IMG/VR virus record: IMGVR_UViG_3300021959_000498
Coordinates: 1-21,073 of that record
Direction: 5' to 3' (one strand)
Source: a virus
DNA: 21,073 nucleotides
Of this stretch, positions 1 through 8,769 are shown piece by piece. A program made the translations under genes and the position numbers. Below the pieces are notes generated by a model. The model searched no databases. It was not told the origin of the DNA and worked only from the letters and a program-made list of their open reading frames with translations. The stretch's first letter is position 1. Each line of letters begins with the position of its first letter.

Positions 1-2480
1 GCTTCCACTGCTTCGACAGCTTCAACAATCACATCTCCGTCTTCGTTTAGCTCCTCAGCTACAGCTTCAACACCTTCAACTGCTGGAGTGATGATATTAG
101 TCTCATACACAGCAGGCTCTACAGTGACAGTCTTAAACTCGTCTTCCCATTCGTCGTAACACAGAACTCCATAGGCAAAACCATCAAGGCCCACAGATTC
201 AAATGCTGCTTTAACTTCTTGAGCGATGACACCGAAGTGTAGGCGAGCGTCAGAACCTTTTGACTCAACTGCGTCCTTGAACTTGAACTGCTTCACGCTG
301 ATGAGGTCGCCAGCATCCATTGCCAGAGTCTCGACATCAACAACCTCTGTCTTGGTTCTCTCGTCAGAAGTGTTGATCGACCCTGTCCCTGCATACACAG
401 TTGACCAACGGAAAGATGCCTTGCCTAGAGATTGAGTGTTGTCAGTGCCAGGGCGGGTGATTCCAGTTGATTCAACCTGAACTTTCTCGCTGCCATTTAT
501 CGAGAAAGCAAGTGATCCTCCTCCATTTATATCCAGTTTTGTGCCTTCAGTTCCGATTGAGCCGACCAGAACTCCTGCCTGTTGAATTTGAATTACGGCC
601 CCGTCAGTAGTCAGTCGATTAAACCGAGCGCAGTAATCACCGTCTTTTGTAGCAAACAACTGACCACCGGATTTTATCTCACATCCAGCAACTGCAGAGC
701 TGATTGACGTCTTCCCCACAAGCAGATTTTGAGATCCATCGACACGAAATGCTTCAACTCCACTGGTGTGAAATGCCATATTTGCCTGAGAAACAATGTC
801 CAGCCTAGCTCCTGATGTTGCTATGCTGCCGACTTGAATCGTATCCTGATAAACCCTAATAACATCGCCATCGTCAGTTTGACGGTTGACCTCTAAACAA
901 TGCGCTGCATTTCTGGTCACTCTCGCCAAACCACTCTCTTGCAACTCCGCGCCTTTTGTCCCTAGTCCAGCAGCAGTCTTACCAACAAGCAGATTCTGAG
1001 ACGAGTCGAGCCTCATGGCTTCAGTGTTATTTGTAGAAAACCGCATATGTCCAGCTTCACGGTTAATCATAAAGGTGTCCAAACCTTCTTGACCCAACTG
1101 AAAACCGTCAGCAGTCGTCTGCCCACTGGTATTGTTGGAGAGCATGAGGTATGCTGTGCTTGCGTCATGGACGTGAAGATCTCTAGCTGGCGAATCCGTC
1201 CCAATCCCAGCCTTAGCCGCAAACAAACCAGCACCAGTCAAGCTGCCAACAACCTCGCTGGAATCCTCAATCGTGATGCCAGTATAATCAACATCAGTCT
1301 TGCTGGAAATACTTGAAATCGATACACCACCACTAGCCAAAACTGTTGCTGTTCCAATCGGCTGAATCTCCAAATGGAAAATCGCTGTAGATATTGGTGC
1401 TAGTGCCTTGAATGTTGCTGCGGAAACCAGCGATGTGAAAGACGATCCATTCACAGAGTAGGCCACGTTGTACTCACTGTCACCAAGAGGGGCACTGTCT
1501 TTGTTGAGCACCTCGAGTGTGGATGGAGAGATTGCAGCAACCTCAAACATTGGCACCTCTGACTTCACAGTGTTGTTTGAGCTAGACTGAGATGTGACGG
1601 CACCCCAAAGCTCATACATGATCGCAGAGTTACCAATCGTGTTCGCCTGAAATGTCATGCGAACGTATCTGGTATTGTAAGACCCCAGTAGATCGATAGA
1701 AACGGTCGAGCCAGTCTGAGGCACTGATGCTTCAGTCAGAATAGTGGAATACGAAACGTCATCATCGCTCACTTCAACGGTGATCAGCTTCGGATAGTAT
1801 GCTGATCCACTACCTGTATACCTTGCAATTTTTATCGTATCGATGTCAGTCTGAACACCGAAGTCAAACACGTTGTCTCCAGTGAAGTTAGATCCCGGCC
1901 ACCAAAACGTGCTCGTAGCATTCCCATCCACTGCATGAGCAATCGGATGCCCACCGTTCGGAGTAATATCAGTAGTAGCTGAGGCGAATGTTTCTGGAGA
2001 CTCAAAAGATGAGTTCTCGAAATACGTTCCATTGTCAACTAGATTGACTCCAGCATCACTGTAATCATCACCGAAAAATGCCTCACCTACAACTCCTCCA
2101 CTCAAAGAATTTGCAGTCAATTCATCAGAGTTGAGCGCAAGGATCTTACCAGTGACCTCATCGCGCAAGAAATACTCCTTAAAGCCATCCGTGATAACCC
2201 AAGACCCACCAATGTAGGTTACTTCACGAGAGCCCAGTGATGAGTTGATTTCGGTGATTCCAGCCACATCAACTCCATTCGTGGCGCATGATCCAGAGAC
2301 ATCGATGACGCGGATAGAATCGCCATCGTTTGGGCTGCCATGCATCGTGATGGCAAATGCGCCACCAGATGAGTCAACTGGGATAATAAACGATCCTGCG
2401 CTGGTTACAGTGAACGCAGAGGTCTGAGCCCCAAGAAGTATTGCTGCAGGAGTTCCACCTGACCACGAAATGCCACTCAT
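1..2480 (-). CDS. Tail fibre / receptor-binding protein with S74 chaperone, C-terminus cut by window edge
   Basis: This frame is open from the ATG at 2480 to position 1, giving at least 826 residues with no stop reached. A GGAG seven bases upstream supports the start, and the ATG overlaps the previous stop (ATGA). Residues about 148-293 resemble a discoidin/F5-8 type C sugar-binding domain (HAVDGNATSTFWW, KLITVEVSDD, RYVRMTF). Residues about 494-672 hold two tandem 89-residue units beginning SQNLLVGKT. From about residue 700 comes an intramolecular chaperone of the endosialidase/S74 family: INTSDERTK with putative nucleophile Ser705, then the hallmark HFGVIAQEV near residue 747. In that family the chaperone folds the trimeric fibre and cuts itself off just before the serine, which would leave residues 1-704 as the mature fibre. 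The visible end is rich in VEAV repeats. The role is host recognition at the tail tip. The fibre call is firm; the receptor is unknown. Confidence 0.9.
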   Translation of the reverse strand, partial: MSGISWSGGTPAAILLGAQTSAFTVTSAGSFIIPVDSSGGAFAITMHGSPNDGDSIRVIDVSGSCATNGVDVAGITEINSSLGSREVTYIGGSWVITDGFKEYFLRDEVTGKILALNSDELTANSLSGGVVGEAFFGDDYSDAGVNLVDNGTYFENSSFESPETFASATTDITPNGGHPIAHAVDGNATSTFWWPGSNFTGDNVFDFGVQTDIDTIKIARYTGSGSAYYPKLITVEVSDDDVSYSTILTEASVPQTGSTVSIDLLGSYNTRYVRMTFQANTIGNSAIMYELWGAVTSQSSSNNTVKSEVPMFEVAAISPSTLEVLNKDSAPLGDSEYNVAYSVNGSSFTSLVSAATFKALAPISTAIFHLEIQPIGTATVLASGGVSISSISSKTDVDYTGITIEDSSEVVGSLTGAGLFAAKAGIGTDSPARDLHVHDASTAYLMLSNNTSGQTTADGFQLGQEGLDTFMINREAGHMRFSTNNTEAMRLDSSQNLLVGKTAAGLGTKGAELQESGLARVTRNAAHCLEVNRQTDDGDVIRVYQDTIQVGSIATSGARLDIVSQANMAFHTSGVEAFRVDGSQNLLVGKTSISSAVAGCEIKSGGQLFATKDGDYCARFNRLTTDGAVIQIQQAGVLVGSIGTEGTKLDINGGGSLAFSINGSEKVQVESTGITRPGTDNTQSLGKASFRWSTVYAGTGSINTSDERTKTEVVDVETLAMDAGDLISVKQFKFKDAVESKGSDARLHFGVIAQEVKAAFESVGLDGFAYGVLCYDEWEDEFKTVTVEPAVYETNIITPAVEGVEAVAEELNEDGDVIVEAVEAVE
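467..1000 (-). repeat. Two tandem 89-residue repeats inside the fibre gene
   Basis: Two in-frame units 267 bases apart (734-1000 and 467-733) each begin with SQNLLVGKT. Each then has a short linker, a stretch ending in NR with TDDG or TTDG, and VGSI plus a LDI segment. Such units are common in trimeric phage fibre shafts. The copies have diverged clearly at the DNA level, so this is an old duplication. Confidence 0.75.
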
Positions 2481-2770
2481 ATACTGACTCCGAAAAAGCG
2501 AATGATTGAGCCTGCCGTTTGTACGCGAATCGAGGATACGCTGACAGAATCAAAATTTAGTTTGTCGGTTGCCGCAAACTGGTGATAACCAGTGTCGCCA
2601 TTGAAATTTATATTGCAATCAGTCACGAACTCAATCGCTATCGAGCCAGAAATCACAGGATCACCTGCCCCGTTTACAATATTAATCACCTCGTCAGGTC
2701 CAACCGTAGTGTAGTTGCCCCCAGATGAAAAGAGTTCAGCGTATTTGATCTTCGGTCGATTTAGGCTCAT
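2477..2770 (-). CDS. Small structural protein of the fibre module, unknown function
   Basis: This encodes 97 residues with no recognised domain, no signal peptide and no membrane segment. The sequence is rich in beta-prone and small residues (GSIAIEFVTDCNINFNG, SVSVSSIRVQTAGSIIRFFG), which fits a compact beta domain such as a fibre-associated or tip-attached protein. Its stop overlaps the start of the long fibre gene (ATGA), so the two are probably translationally coupled. No Shine-Dalgarno sequence is visible before the ATG. The 63-base gap upstream (2771-2833) is the longest inside the tail module and shows no gene or clear hairpin. The role is inferred only from position. Confidence 0.6.
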   Translation of the reverse strand: MSLNRPKIKYAELFSSGGNYTTVGPDEVINIVNGAGDPVISGSIAIEFVTDCNINFNGDTGYHQFAATDKLNFDSVSVSSIRVQTAGSIIRFFGVSI

Positions 2771-2833
2771 GGACTTATGTTATTTTGAAAAGGTTGGTGT
2801 TAAGGGAGTTGATTACAATTTTTAAGCAGTCAT

Positions 2834-3688
2834 TTAGTAAAGAGTGCCATTAGAGGATGATACAGTCGCACCCGTATATTTTTTAGTTCCTGAGAGTGAG
2901 ATGTGAGCAGACAAATCATCGTTCGTTCCAAGAAAAACACAGGAAAACCTAAAGCATAACTCATTAGAAGAATCGACTCGCTCAACCTTCACCTCTGTGA
3001 CAACTGAATCTGGCAACGATGTTTTTTCGTAGTTCGATCCAGTCGAAGAGAGCAGGCCCTTTAAGACACCTGCCCTATTTCTTAGGGAACCAGTGTCGTC
3101 TCCGTCCCATATGAGATAAACGTAAGGTTCTGCTCCAGACACCTTTTTTATTCTACCTGATAGGGTCAAATAGTGCCCCATCTCGTCACCAGATGCGCCT
3201 GCGGTGACCCCATCCCCCTTTTTCATAAGAATGCCTTCAATGGCAAGATTGAAAGACGATGCTGAATAATCACCGTCTGTTACATCTATTCTAGTGCCTA
3301 TTAGATCAGACAAGATCGCCGTGTTGGTTGTTACGCTATTATCAACATGTACTCCATAATCTTCAGATGCGGCGTCAGCAATCGCAGTGGTAGCATCGAC
3401 CTGTGCAGCATCAGCAGTATCCTGTGCCGCATCAGCAGCAACCTGAGCAGCAGCAGCAACGGCACCAGCATCAGCGGTATCACTAACAAATCCAAGAGAA
3501 TCCCAAGTCGCCCCATTATACTCAAAGATTTCCTTGGTTGTGCTATCTATCCTTTTCGCGCCTGTGGGCACATTGGTGTCACTGGTCCCATCAAACATTT
3601 GAGCGACTGAAGAGATAGCATTCTTGATCTCAGTGAACGTATCAAGCCAACCAGAAGTGGCGTTTGCGGGTTTGTTAAAATCTGCCAT
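2834..3688 (-). CDS. Fibre-type protein with alanine-rich coiled coil
   Basis: This encodes 284 residues. The ATG overlaps the stop of the J gene (TAATG), with AGG six bases upstream. The N-terminal 75 residues contain a short motif common in tail-fibre N-termini (KRIDSTTKEIFEYNGATWDS). An alanine-rich heptad stretch at about residues 78-108 (AAQVAADAAQDTADAAQ) looks like a trimeric coiled coil. A beta-rich C-terminal domain of about 170 residues follows (YLTLSGRIKKVSGAEPYVYL). This order suits a side or central fibre attached to the tail tip. No catalytic motif was seen. It could instead be an adaptor for the downstream S74 fibre. The structural role is likely; the exact part is inferred. 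Confidence 0.65.
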   Translation of the reverse strand: MADFNKPANATSGWLDTFTEIKNAISSVAQMFDGTSDTNVPTGAKRIDSTTKEIFEYNGATWDSLGFVSDTADAGAVAAAAQVAADAAQDTADAAQVDATTAIADAASEDYGVHVDNSVTTNTAILSDLIGTRIDVTDGDYSASSFNLAIEGILMKKGDGVTAGASGDEMGHYLTLSGRIKKVSGAEPYVYLIWDGDDTGSLRNRAGVLKGLLSSTGSNYEKTSLPDSVVTEVKVERVDSSNELCFRFSCVFLGTNDDLSAHISLSGTKKYTGATVSSSNGTLY

Positions 3689-6600
3689 TAGATACCTGTA
3701 ATCTCATAAGAAAAGTCACCGGTCACCGAAGTCCCAGCTTGATTGTACAACCAAACCGTGAAGTCAGTGGGATTGGGCACATCATCAAAGTCCACCACAG
3801 GACTCAATATCTCAGTGCCCTTTGGAGTCACGTTGATTGAAAAAACGTCACCAAAGTTTTTGCGGAATGGAATAGTTGTGCCCAAAACAGTGTCATCAAT
3901 ATCTTCCTTGCCCGACTCAATCATCAGCTTGGCATCGATTGCAATAACCGGAGTCAGGGAAACCGAACTCTCACCATCGCTGGTCAGATCAAACTTGACT
4001 CGCACATATCTGAATCCAGTCGCGTTTTGATAGAGAGCATTGATGTCACCATAAAAAGTCACGTTGTCTGCACTGTACTCAATGGAGGTCTGCACTGTAG
4101 TGGCTCCCTCATTTCCAGATACAGTTTTCATTTGCGGATCAACACGAACCAATCCGTTCTGGTATTGGATGCCAAAATCAAAAGTCTGCTCGTAACTGGC
4201 AGCAGTAATCCCACTCTCAGCAAAAACATCCATCATGCTATCGAATCCAAAATCACTGGCCATGTCCTGCCAAGTCTTTGTCGCATAATCCACGGGGTAA
4301 AGTCGCTGCCAAACTTCATCCCATGTCTCAGTCGTGTCACCAACCGGACCAATCAGAGAAGTTCCGTCCCACACCATATCCACCAGAGTGCCTGAACCAT
4401 CAACTCCAGCATCACCAACTGACTCGAAATTGGGGTCGCTTGTAATGGTCGCATCCACATAGACTGGATCACTGACACCTCCAAGCACATTGACCGCGAC
4501 AACAGAGTATGTGTTCGTGCCAGTTCCAACCTCCAAGAATGAAGCAAATGTGCCGCTAATTGTGGTCATCTTCTGCTCACCCTTCCACACTTCATATCGA
4601 TCAATCCGAACAACCGATGCTGGAGTATCCCAGTCCAGTTGAACGTACTGGTCAATGGTCTTGCTGGTTAAATTCAAGACAGGATCAGGCACATCAATAT
4701 CGAACTCAATCTTGGTGGCTGCCGATGTCCCGTCCAGACCGCGAACCAAAATTCTGTACACCATTGACTCCTGTGGTGCTAATCCAGATATTTCAAAGCT
4801 GGACCTGCTGACCATCGTGTTCCAGCCTGATTCTGTGTATCCATCACTGCGAGAAATATTGACCTTCCACTCTGTAGAAAATCCATCCCAGTTGATCTCG
4901 AGTGTGCCAACAGCAGTCCCGTCCTCGCGAACCTTGAAGGTCTTGTATGCCTGCAGGTTGAACACAGAAGGCAAACCAGACTCAAGTTCATAGTCGGGCA
5001 AGGTCGGCTCATTGGCATATATCTCTTCCCTGTACTCCAACGCTGCAATCTCGACCTGCATGTCCTGAGTCTTGCGAATCGAGAGCACCCTAAACTCCTT
5101 GATCTCAGAGTTGTTCACTCCAAACGTGTAGACATCCATGTAGCTGGGCTGAGTCGTCCAGCCCGATACAGTCAGAGTCGAATACTCCCCACTCGACACT
5201 GGGTTGGTTATTTGGACCGTCTCAATTTCATCCTGATTGTTTTTGATGATGATATTCTGAGCATTGAACGATGTGACATAGACAGGCTTGTCGAGAGTGA
5301 TCGTGGTTGCTGTAGCTGACATCACACGACCAGATTGCCCGTACTGAGGCACGTCATGCGACACTCCGATAACATCGCCCACCTGACAGTGAACTGCTTC
5401 AATATCGGCCTGAAATGTCACAGAACGGATCAGGTGCTCATTAGACCTCAGCATGAACTGAGCGTAACTGGTCGCCATTGCACGATTCGAGCATCCAATC
5501 AAATTGATTGAGGTTTTCTTCTCGATTGGGGCATCCTCTTCAGTGTCCTGACGAACGGTGACAATCTTCTTTTCCCAGTCCAGATTCTCGTCATAATAAG
5601 TCACCTCGACCACATTGGCGCGACTCTCTTTCTCGATGTACGACATATTGAACGTGCCTTCCAGAATCGAGCCCATCCCGAACACATAAACCATTGGCGA
5701 GGTGCTATCAAACACAGCACCATAATTCGTGCCACGCTGAAGTATTGAACCGCGACCCAGCAAAGATAAGGTTTTGAGCGCATCGAACATCGTTGATCCG
5801 GTGTCGAGATAGATGTTGCAAGTCAGGCTCTCAGCATCGCAAAAGTCTGCCCATGCTTGAAATTCCGACAGCACAATCATTGTCGGATCAACGCCTGCCC
5901 CGTACAGTGGATTCGTGAGCATATCATAGCAGGCCCATGCAGGATTGCTTGAAGCTCGCAGTGTCGGAGAGCCCACGCCATAATCACCTGCGTAGTGGTT
6001 CAGATTGCCCCTATCCACAACCAGCGAGATGACAGGCGAGCCACCATAGATTTTCTCTTGGGCGATTGCTTCTAGGCCGATAATTGACCTGTATGGATAT
6101 GTAAAGTTGCTCTCGATGATTTCGTGCAGGAAGCTAACAAATGGACGGTTAGAGTAACTTGTACTGCCACTGGCGACCTCTTTCTTCTCAAGCAAAGTCA
6201 CCTTCAACTCATACTCGTCTGGAGTAAGAGCGCTAGAGTGAGTATGCTGAATTCTGAGCGTGTCAGGTGAATTGCCGACTGACCAGAAAGCTTCGACTGC
6301 ACGAGTGTGAGTCTTGGTAGTAATGACTCGATCATCCTCGATGCTGTCAAATGCGTTGCCTTTCCATTTCAAGGGAACTGCTTCAGAGTTGGTCAGCAGA
6401 ACACCATGCTGAAGTTGGTATGTCCCAATGAACTGATCCAAGTCAGACTTCTTGCGATTGAATGACTCCACGACAGTATCGCTCATGCCGCTAAAGGGCA
6501 GCCAAGTCACATCACCAACTGCTCTGTAATGAATCGTGTATCCGCTAATGAAAGACCGATAACTTCCATCTCGATAGGCATAAAGACCATTGGCCCATGT

Positions 6601-7449
6601 GACGCCAACCGATAATTTCTCCACTTGGTTTCCGTCAGTCGAGAACTCGAACTCCTCATCTTTTTCCAGAAGCTCTTTGTTTAGAGACTTCTCATAAATA
6701 GCATCATCGAATCCCGCAATCGTAGCTTGGTTGATCGCACCATTTCTATAAACATACGAAGCAGTCTCGTCTGTGGTGAGGTCAGCAAAATCAATATCAT
6801 TAATCTTGACCTCCTCTACAGTTGCAGATTCCCCTTCAGTGAGATGCATCAGAACATTGAGCGTGTCTTTCCCGTCTTCGTAATTACGGTAATTAGCAAT
6901 AACCTGTGGCACGATACGATGCTTGCCATATAGCACTGAAGCAGACAGACCTTCGTTGAGCTGGTTGGTTGATTCTCCCCAGCCATAAGTATTGCCGTCT
7001 GACCTGAGAGAACCAGCACCATCCAGTTGAGGTTGCGCCGGAGGAAGGATTGCGTTGACGAGCATCATGCCGCCCATAGCGAAGGCAGCACCAGCAGCAG
7101 ACGCAGCAAACCCACCTGCCCCAATAGTGCTCCCAAGCATACCAGCAGCACCGCCAGTGATAAAGGTCGCAGCAGCAACAACCACAATCATCGCAACCAT
7201 CCTTAACACACCCTTCGCGCCATCATCTCCACCACCGCGAACCTTCGCCATGACAGCAACGGCATCTCCAGCTTCAACGATATAGCGATGGTCGTGCATG
7301 ACCTTGCCATTGACGGCAATGACTAGATCAAAAGCATCTGTCTCATAACTCTTAGCTAATTCAAGCAGAGAACACCCAGCTTCAACTTGACCAAGTATCC
7401 TTCCGTCCGATGGGTTGAATGGATTCTGGACGACTGTTAATTTGCCCAA
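3688..7449 (-). CDS. J: Tail tip host-specificity protein J with N-terminal ubiquitin-like (gpI-type) domain
   Basis: I place the start at TTG 7449, because AGAGGAG lies seven bases upstream; the GTG at 7479 would add ten residues but has no such site. The product is about 1253 residues (lambda J has 1132). Residues about 1-73 look ubiquitin-like and end in RGGG. Residues 80-136 are a strongly hydrophobic, glycine/alanine-rich stretch. In lambda these two parts make up the separate protein I. The J body then begins (YGWGESTNQLNEG, VLYGKHRIVPQVI). Two fibronectin-III-like domains lie at about 827-1000, and a beta domain resembling a galactose-binding fold at about 1085-1185 (VQTSIEYSADN, RYVRVKFDL). 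J proteins close the tail tip as a trimer and contact the host receptor. The coding sequence overlaps the K gene by 13 bases. J identity is firm; the domain limits are estimates. Confidence 0.9.
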   Translation of the reverse strand: MGKLTVVQNPFNPSDGRILGQVEAGCSLLELAKSYETDAFDLVIAVNGKVMHDHRYIVEAGDAVAVMAKVRGGGDDGAKGVLRMVAMIVVVAAATFITGGAAGMLGSTIGAGGFAASAAGAAFAMGGMMLVNAILPPAQPQLDGAGSLRSDGNTYGWGESTNQLNEGLSASVLYGKHRIVPQVIANYRNYEDGKDTLNVLMHLTEGESATVEEVKINDIDFADLTTDETASYVYRNGAINQATIAGFDDAIYEKSLNKELLEKDEEFEFSTDGNQVEKLSVGVTWANGLYAYRDGSYRSFISGYTIHYRAVGDVTWLPFSGMSDTVVESFNRKKSDLDQFIGTYQLQHGVLLTNSEAVPLKWKGNAFDSIEDDRVITTKTHTRAVEAFWSVGNSPDTLRIQHTHSSALTPDEYELKVTLLEKKEVASGSTSYSNRPFVSFLHEIIESNFTYPYRSIIGLEAIAQEKIYGGSPVISLVVDRGNLNHYAGDYGVGSPTLRASSNPAWACYDMLTNPLYGAGVDPTMIVLSEFQAWADFCDAESLTCNIYLDTGSTMFDALKTLSLLGRGSILQRGTNYGAVFDSTSPMVYVFGMGSILEGTFNMSYIEKESRANVVEVTYYDENLDWEKKIVTVRQDTEEDAPIEKKTSINLIGCSNRAMATSYAQFMLRSNEHLIRSVTFQADIEAVHCQVGDVIGVSHDVPQYGQSGRVMSATATTITLDKPVYVTSFNAQNIIIKNNQDEIETVQITNPVSSGEYSTLTVSGWTTQPSYMDVYTFGVNNSEIKEFRVLSIRKTQDMQVEIAALEYREEIYANEPTLPDYELESGLPSVFNLQAYKTFKVREDGTAVGTLEINWDGFSTEWKVNISRSDGYTESGWNTMVSRSSFEISGLAPQESMVYRILVRGLDGTSAATKIEFDIDVPDPVLNLTSKTIDQYVQLDWDTPASVVRIDRYEVWKGEQKMTTISGTFASFLEVGTGTNTYSVVAVNVLGGVSDPVYVDATITSDPNFESVGDAGVDGSGTLVDMVWDGTSLIGPVGDTTETWDEVWQRLYPVDYATKTWQDMASDFGFDSMMDVFAESGITAASYEQTFDFGIQYQNGLVRVDPQMKTVSGNEGATTVQTSIEYSADNVTFYGDINALYQNATGFRYVRVKFDLTSDGESSVSLTPVIAIDAKLMIESGKEDIDDTVLGTTIPFRKNFGDVFSINVTPKGTEILSPVVDFDDVPNPTDFTVWLYNQAGTSVTGDFSYEITGI

Positions 7450-7829
7450 GCGTATGCTCCTCTGATTCTTGAAGACCACATGGGATCAGTCATGCTAGAG
7501 ATGATCGACTTCGACTTATCCATGATGTGCAAGAATTTGCCGTAACCGATATGATACCCAACATGAGTGATGAAATTCATGTGCTTCTGGGATAGAGACA
7601 TCGCCAAAACCTCGCCACCAATCAGCTCAGGTCGAGGTATGTACATCCAGTCTGCCTTGCCATCCTCCATCGCGCCATTGATCGCCCTTGGATCTTTCGC
7701 AGAAATATCAAAGTCAGGCAGCTCAATTCCATGCTTATCTTTAAAGATTAGCTTAACCAAACCCCAGCAATCAAGACCATCACGATCACGACCACCATCA
7801 ACAAAGGGAATGCCAATATAGTCATTCAC
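7437..7829 (-). CDS. K: NlpC/P60 tail peptidase (gpK-like, without JAB domain)
   Basis: This encodes 130 residues covering a single NlpC/P60 domain: the nucleophile motif GLDCWGLV with Cys21, and a histidine region THVGYHIGYGKFLHI with His88 as the likely catalytic histidine. Lambda gpK carries a JAB/MPN metalloprotease domain before NlpC/P60; here only the NlpC/P60 half is present. Family members cleave peptidoglycan peptides, and in the tail tip they act in tail assembly or local wall opening during infection. The GTG start overlaps the stop of the L gene (GTGA). The end of the gene overlaps the start of J, so L, K and J are tightly coupled. Confidence 0.88.
   Translation of the reverse strand: MNDYIGIPFVDGGRDRDGLDCWGLVKLIFKDKHGIELPDFDISAKDPRAINGAMEDGKADWMYIPRPELIGGEVLAMSLSQKHMNFITHVGYHIGYGKFLHIMDKSKSIISSMTDPMWSSRIRGAYAWAN
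7457..7463 (-). promoter_or_regulatory. Ribosome binding site that decides the J start
   Basis: AGAGGAG on the minus strand sits seven bases before TTG 7449. It is the best Shine-Dalgarno match near the N-terminus of J, and no comparable site precedes the GTG at 7479. Confidence 0.65.
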
Positions 7830-8437
7830 TCTTTGATCCCCCGAAATCCAATCGACGGGAATCCTCCAAAGCGGTTCTCATTAGCAAGTTCTCGACACCT
7901 AGACAAAGTATGGTCGCAAGTTGTTTCGACGCCACTATAAGCACAAAAAATATCCTTGAAGCGGTACGAGCAATGATTTTTGTGGCAGTTGTTTTTCGGA
8001 AAAGTCCTGCGCCACATATCCGCACTGGTGAGATTAAACGTGACCCAGTTCTCATCGCAGATAGTCCCAGCAACGCGAAACAGCAGAGTGATGTAAGTCT
8101 CAGTCTCAGCCAAATCCCCAGCATTAATGACATGAAGCGTAACGTCAGCATCCACTCCACCTGCTGCTTGGTCAACATAACCCTGCACTGCCCTAGTAAT
8201 ATTCGACACCCTCAGAACAACCTGCTGTGTCTCTCCACGGGCAGGCTCTCCAACATTATCAACTTCAAAGGGAAACGCTACCCAAGTCTCGCCACTCCAA
8301 GTCAGATCAACCTCATTCGCAGCAATACGAATAGGCTCATTCAAATCTGGCATATCAATCTGAACCAGCACGACTGCAGGCTCATCAGAATCAAGACTGT
8401 TCTTGACTGCGACTAATGATGATGGTAGATTTATCAA
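7826..8437 (-). CDS. L: Minor tail tip protein L, probable iron-sulfur cluster binder
   Basis: This encodes 203 residues (lambda L has 232). The N-terminal about 120 residues form a beta-rich tail-tip domain. The C-terminal part carries a cysteine cluster: Cys151, 156, 165, 174 and 181, with spacing C-x8-C and later C-x6-C, followed by NRFGGFPSI, a typical ending of this family and of the BR0599-like C-terminal domain. From the literature as I recall it, lambda gpL coordinates an iron-sulfur cluster through four C-terminal cysteines, with the same x8 and x6 spacings at the two ends. The start is TTG, overlapping the M stop (TTGA), and probably depends on coupling because no good ribosome site is seen. 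Position M-L-K-J supports the call. Confidence 0.82.
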   Translation of the reverse strand: MINLPSSLVAVKNSLDSDEPAVVLVQIDMPDLNEPIRIAANEVDLTWSGETWVAFPFEVDNVGEPARGETQQVVLRVSNITRAVQGYVDQAAGGVDADVTLHVINAGDLAETETYITLLFRVAGTICDENWVTFNLTSADMWRRTFPKNNCHKNHCSYRFKDIFCAYSGVETTCDHTLSRCRELANENRFGGFPSIGFRGIKE

Positions 8438-8769
8438 AGAACTTCGTGGAGCAGAACTGAGCCAGCACGATGCCCATAGAACGGGATTGTCCAGTCAAGC
8501 TCAGACTCAACAAATCTCACATTGATTGCTTCGTTCGTAGCAGGGTGATTCCAAGCAAAGGACTCAGCACCTTGGCTGTCAAAGAATGTCGCTAGTGTTT
8601 GGTAATCAGCTTCAGTCAGTTGCTTCCAAGACAGAGAGAACTCGCGTTTACTGACTGTTGCTGTGCTGCGTGTAAGTTCGTGACCTGACTCGAAGCGAGA
8701 CATGATCTTCCTACGCAGAAGTTTCTCACCAAAGGGATAGTCTGGATTTCTTATTGCAGGCCAAGCCAT
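8434..8769 (-). CDS. M: Minor tail protein M-like
   Basis: This encodes 111 residues, matching the lambda M length (109). The pattern MAWPAIRNPDYPFGEK, the TVSKREFSLSWKQLTEAD stretch and FFDSQGAESFAWNHP are typical of the phage minor tail family that sits between tape measure and L. In lambda, M joins the tail tip complex after H and helps to bind L. The ATG overlaps the tape measure stop (TAATG), so it is coupled to that gene. There are no catalytic residues; this is a structural role. Confidence 0.82.
   Translation of the reverse strand: MAWPAIRNPDYPFGEKLLRRKIMSRFESGHELTRSTATVSKREFSLSWKQLTEADYQTLATFFDSQGAESFAWNHPATNEAINVRFVESELDWTIPFYGHRAGSVLLHEVL

Noticed and set aside
2771-2833. Possible promoter or terminator in the 63-base gap between fibre genes
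   Set aside because: A loose TTAACA/TAACAT pair has poor spacing and no hairpin plus T-run is visible; nothing can be supported.
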